Part shown: positions 60,926 to 64,000 of the stretch, piece after piece
Position numbering within the stretch: the stretch's first letter is position 1
Layout: each line of letters opens with the position of its first letter
From: a bacterium
GTDB lineage: Bacteria; SZUA-79; Acidulodesulfobacterales; Acidulodesulfobacteraceae
Direction of reading: 5' to 3'
NCBI GenBank assembly: GCA_021845685.1
Contig: JAJZVN010000001.1
Span: forward strand, 100,473-164,472
Length of the DNA stretch: 64,000 nt
Notes under the pieces: generated by a model
What the model saw: the letters and a program-made list of their open reading frames with translations, nothing else
Told to the model about the DNA's origin: nothing
Database searches by the model: none
Program-made: the position numbers and the translations under genes

Positions 60926-63268
60926 ATGTTTAATTTAGACAATTATGAAGACAAGCTGTCGGAAAGCGGATACAGAGTCCTTACTATTTCTATAGAAGAA
61001 TCAAAAAGAAGAAAACATTACTATCTTGGATTGGAACACATATTTTATGCACTCACCATAGTTGATGAAGATTTAATGAACGATATATTCGAAGATCTTA
61101 AAATAGATAAGAAAAAATTACTAAAATTGTTCAACGATTATATGATGTCCCAAGAACAATATATAGGCGAAGGTCTAAAAATACCTCTTCAAACCAGAAA
61201 TATTTTTAAGAGCGCTTATGATTATGCACAGAGTTCTGGGAGAAATATGATAGACTCTACCGATTTTCTTATGGTAATGTTTCAAGAATCTTCTTCGGTT
61301 ATTGCAAAAGTATTTAATAGCATAGGAATTGATTCGGTTGTTATAGCAGACAAAGTATTTCAAAAAATTAGAGAAAGAAAAAACAGAAGCGATGAAAATA
61401 GAAGAAAATATGATCTTCCTTATACTTTAAGACAGCATGCTATTAATTTAAGCAAATTGGCAGTTATGGATAAACTGTCTTTAGTTTTTGACAGAGATGC
61501 GGAAATTACTAAAGTTATGGAGATATTGTGCCATATAGACAGGTCCAATTCCGTTATGATTGTCGGCGAACCTGGGGTAGGTAAAACCGCAGTAGTTGAG
61601 GGATTAGCCAGAAAAATAGAACTTGAACCTTACAATGTGCCGCCGAGGCTTAGAAATAAAGTTATAGTAAATCTTCAAATGAATTCTCTTATAGCAGGCA
61701 CTGTTTTTAGAGGTATGTTTGAAGATAGGATGGAAAAAATAATAAATGAGATTAAATCAAGAAAAAACATTATTCTTTTTGTAGACGAAGTTCATTCAAT
61801 TATAGGAGCAGGTTCTGCGATAGGAGTGCCCAGCGATGCGGCAAATATTTTAAAATCTTCTCTTTCCCGCGGCGACGTTCAGATAATAGGCGCTACGACT
61901 TTATCGGAATATAAAGAATATATTGCAGACGATGAAGCTCTTGCAAGAAGATTCAGGCTTGTGTATGTTAAAGAGCCGTCAATTGAAAGCACTAAAAGAA
62001 TTATGTACGGATTAAAAAGAAGATTTGAAGACACATATAATGTTGAAATAACAAAAGAAGCAATAGACGAATCAATTCATCTTTCATCAAGATACAGCAG
62101 ATCATTAAGACTTCCTGATAAAGTAATTGGCTGGTTAGATACCGGATGCGTCAAGGCGGAAATATATTCCGAAGATAAAATAGTGAGAAAAGAAAATATT
62201 TATCAGGTCGTATCACAGGAGACCAATATACCTATTGATTTGATTAAGCGCGATGTCCTCGAAAGATTTCAGGATATGGAAGATTTCTTTTCTAAAAGAA
62301 TAGTTGGACAAACTGAGGGAATAGAATCTCTTGCCAAACATATAAGGCTCAACAAGGGTCCGCTTAAAGAAAATTATGACAGACCTGACGGGGTATTGCT
62401 TTTTTTAGGTCCTACAGGTGTAGGAAAAACTGAAACAGCGAAAGCACTGGCAGAATATATGTTCGGTTCTCCAAAAAATTTGATAAGGGTTGATATGTCG
62501 GAGTATAAAGACGGTTCTATTGCGGTAGATAAACTTATAGGAATGCCTCGCGGAATTGTCGGTTCTTCAAGGGGGGGTATTCTTTCCAATCAAGTAAAAG
62601 ATAACCCTTTTTCAGTTATTTTATTAGATGAAATAGAAAAAGCGAGCGATATGGTTTTTAATTTATTTCTGCAGGTTTTTGACGAAGGATTTTTAACAGA
62701 CGGGAGAGGGAAGAGAGTATATTTTTCCGATTCTATAATTATAATGACTTCAAATCTTGGTTCGCATGAATTTTCTAGATTTACAAAACCGTTAGGATTT
62801 ATTGAATCTTCCGATGTTATTAAGTCTATTAAATCTACAATTAACAAAGAAGTTGAGAACCATTTTTCGCCTGAGTTTATCAATAGAATAGATGACGTTG
62901 TAATTTTTTCTCCGCTAACGAAAGATGAAGTTAAAAAAATTGCGTTATTGCATATAGAAAGCATTAATAAAAGCATGGCTAATTATGATAAATTATTAAT
63001 TGTAGAAGACAATGCATTGGATAAACTTGTTGAACTCGGTTTCAGCGCTAAATACGGAGCAAGATTTTTAAAAAGAACAATGGACGATATAATAAAAGTC
63101 CCCCTTACATTAAAATGGAACGACGGATACAGGTTTATCGCCGAATTAAAAGACGGTAAAGTGTATGTTGAAGCTGATAAAAATTATAAATATAAAAAAG
63201 AAAAATTAAATAATGATAAAAGCATACTAATTAAAGAAACCATCGGAGGAGAACCTGACTATGTTTGA
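60926..63268 (+). CDS. clpA: Clp protease ATP-binding subunit, ClpA type
   Basis: A 780-residue AAA+ unfoldase. Clp N-domain at about 1-150; D1 with Walker A GEPGVGKTAVVEGLA (about 214) and Walker B ILFVDEVHSIIGAG; D2 with Walker A GPTGVGKTETAKALAEYM (about 495) and Walker B ILLDEIEKA. The long coiled-coil middle domain of ClpB is absent, which favours ClpA. A likely ClpP-binding tripeptide, LGF in KPLGFIESS, is at about 623. No clpS or clpP is adjacent. Overlaps the DUF1844 gene by 8 bases. Confidence 0.9.
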   Translation: MFNLDNYEDKLSESGYRVLTISIEESKRRKHYYLGLEHIFYALTIVDEDLMNDIFEDLKIDKKKLLKLFNDYMMSQEQYIGEGLKIPLQTRNIFKSAYDYAQSSGRNMIDSTDFLMVMFQESSSVIAKVFNSIGIDSVVIADKVFQKIRERKNRSDENRRKYDLPYTLRQHAINLSKLAVMDKLSLVFDRDAEITKVMEILCHIDRSNSVMIVGEPGVGKTAVVEGLARKIELEPYNVPPRLRNKVIVNLQMNSLIAGTVFRGMFEDRMEKIINEIKSRKNIILFVDEVHSIIGAGSAIGVPSDAANILKSSLSRGDVQIIGATTLSEYKEYIADDEALARRFRLVYVKEPSIESTKRIMYGLKRRFEDTYNVEITKEAIDESIHLSSRYSRSLRLPDKVIGWLDTGCVKAEIYSEDKIVRKENIYQVVSQETNIPIDLIKRDVLERFQDMEDFFSKRIVGQTEGIESLAKHIRLNKGPLKENYDRPDGVLLFLGPTGVGKTETAKALAEYMFGSPKNLIRVDMSEYKDGSIAVDKLIGMPRGIVGSSRGGILSNQVKDNPFSVILLDEIEKASDMVFNLFLQVFDEGFLTDGRGKRVYFSDSIIIMTSNLGSHEFSRFTKPLGFIESSDVIKSIKSTINKEVENHFSPEFINRIDDVVIFSPLTKDEVKKIALLHIESINKSMANYDKLLIVEDNALDKLVELGFSAKYGARFLKRTMDDIIKVPLTLKWNDGYRFIAELKDGKVYVEADKNYKYKKEKLNNDKSILIKETIGGEPDYV

Positions 63269-63857
63269 AGAATCTAAAAATGATGACGATAAGGATAGAA
63301 CTAATAATCATACGGATAAGAATGATAGTCATGAAGGAAAAAGTTTTAAAGTTGTAGATAAAAGATTATTTTCAAAAGACGGTACGTCTAATAAAGATAG
63401 CGGACAGGAAATTCAAACTAAAAAAAATGATATAGACAAATCTGAATCTGTGCATAACATGCATAGCAATAATATTAATGAAGAAAAAAATACGGATAGC
63501 GAAAAAACAAGAACGGAATTATATAATAACGCCAAAAGTGAAATAATCGGCGATGATAATGATAAAAGTGAATTTAGCGCAAGCGTTAATGATAATAATG
63601 ATAATAATATTGAAGAATTAAAAGCGGATTTTTCTACTTTTGTTTATTCTCTTAATGCTCAAGCTTTGTTCTATCTTGGGAAACTTCCAAATCCTATGAC
63701 CGGAAAATATGAAAAAGATTTAAAAACGGCAAGATATTTGATTGATACGATAGATATGCTTTTTAATAAAACAAAAGGTAATCTTGATGAAAATGAGTCA
63801 AAATTAATTACCAATATAATGTATGATTTAAAAATGTTTTACGTTAATGAAAAGTAA
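63261..63857 (+). CDS. DUF1844-domain protein with long disordered N-terminus
   Basis: A 198-residue protein. The C-terminal 80 residues are the DUF1844 domain: FSTFVYSLNAQALFYLGKLP, then KTARYLIDTIDMLFNKTKGN and a final IMYDLKMFYVNEK. The first 115 residues are highly charged, Asn/Asp/Lys/Ser-rich and surely disordered, longer than in typical members. GGAGGAG precedes the ATG within clpA, so it is coupled to clpA. Function unknown; common in Deltaproteobacteria. Confidence 0.85.
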   Translation: MFEESKNDDDKDRTNNHTDKNDSHEGKSFKVVDKRLFSKDGTSNKDSGQEIQTKKNDIDKSESVHNMHSNNINEEKNTDSEKTRTELYNNAKSEIIGDDNDKSEFSASVNDNNDNNIEELKADFSTFVYSLNAQALFYLGKLPNPMTGKYEKDLKTARYLIDTIDMLFNKTKGNLDENESKLITNIMYDLKMFYVNEK

Positions 63858-64000
63858 GAGGAGTTTTTCAAATGATAGATATGCTTTTTAATAAAACAAA
63901 AGGTAATCTTGATGAAAATGAGTCAAAATTAATTACCAATATAATGTATGATTTAAAAATGTTTTACGTTAATGAAAAGTAAGAGGAGTTTTTCAAATGA
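63749..64000 (+). repeat. 125-bp tandem duplication at the 3' end of the DUF1844 gene
   Basis: The segment from 63749 through 63873 is repeated from 63874 to the window end, without a mismatch that I can see. The unit takes in the last 35 codons of the DUF1844 gene, its stop codon, and the AAGAGGAG ribosome site plus ATG that would start the next gene. Confidence 0.9.
63872..63982 (+). pseudogene. Truncated duplicate of the DUF1844 C-terminus
   Basis: 36 codons (MIDMLFNKTKGNLDENESKL and on) identical to the DUF1844 C-terminus, created by the 125-bp duplication; it begins at the ATG after an AAGAGGAG ribosome site. It may be translated, but is most likely a by-product of the duplication or an assembly artefact. 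Without the duplication this ATG would be the start of the gene downstream of the window. Confidence 0.55.

Noticed and set aside
62590..62976. 128-residue minus-strand ORF within clpA
   Set aside because: Antisense shadow of the D2 ATPase domain.

Overview
The window is a gene-dense, extremely AT-rich bacterial chromosome segment. Nearly all genes lie on the + strand; only a small lipoprotein gene and one envelope protein gene are on the - strand. Gene content and order point to an anaerobic, Deltaproteobacteria-like (Desulfobacterota-related) organism: dnaE next to accA; ftsE-ftsX-coiled coil-ctpA; the hisC-aroF-tyrA-aroA-ispH-rpsA-sppA series; a four-subunit 2-oxoacid:ferredoxin oxidoreductase; a MetV/MetF pair; and a DUF1844 protein. 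The AT bias and Asn/Lys-rich proteins would suit an acidophilic sulfur-cycle lineage such as Candidatus Acidulodesulfobacterales, but that placement is inference. No rRNA, tRNA, CRISPR array or prophage was seen.

Layout. 1-7.1 kb: the 3' half of dnaE, accA, a GAF/HD-GYP signalling protein with a cysteine-rich insert, and cobQ. 7.1-13.5 kb: a divergent Ala/Lys-repeat lipoprotein, thiE, the FtsEX divisome module with an EnvC-like coiled coil lacking its usual LytM domain, ctpA and pyrF. 13.7-21.5 kb: rlmB, a cold-shock protein, typA, a nitrilase-family amidohydrolase, rimI, pyrK, pyrD and an orphan lsrF-like aldolase. 21.5-38.2 kb is largely C1 and central carbon metabolism: a DUF255 protein, gcvT-gcvH-gcvPA-gcvPB, a hydrolase, an MFS transporter, pheA, metF, porG-porD-porA-porB, folD and metV. 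Glycine cleavage (or its reversal), folate interconversion and pyruvate synthase could together form a C1-glycine-pyruvate route. 38.2-48.6 kb: aromatic amino acid synthesis (hisC, aroF, tyrA, aroA), ispH, rpsA, sppA, a HIT protein and a LapA-like protein; the cmk often found between aroA and ispH is absent here. 48.7-64 kb: glnD, a Xer recombinase, a tRNA nucleotidyltransferase, pgi, miaA, hflX, an envelope protein of unknown function, hsp20, a clpA-type unfoldase and a DUF1844 protein followed by a 125-bp tandem duplication at the window edge.

The intergenic spaces carry the least explained material. There are three families of short terminal-inverted-repeat elements; one has two identical 166-bp copies and another two near-identical copies of about 158 bp. 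There is a GC-richer, multi-hairpin segment between xerD and the tRNA nucleotidyltransferase gene that looks like an IS200/IS605-type end with an omega-RNA-like fold, and a smaller remnant of the same kind after pheA. A perfect consensus promoter and a seven-copy 10-bp array, each unit holding a TATAAT, precede the por operon. Many housekeeping enzymes (PyrF, PyrK, TyrA, GcvPB, CobQ, the tRNA nucleotidyltransferase) carry Asn/Lys-rich low-complexity insertions. By eye, about half of the genes have no Shine-Dalgarno sequence.
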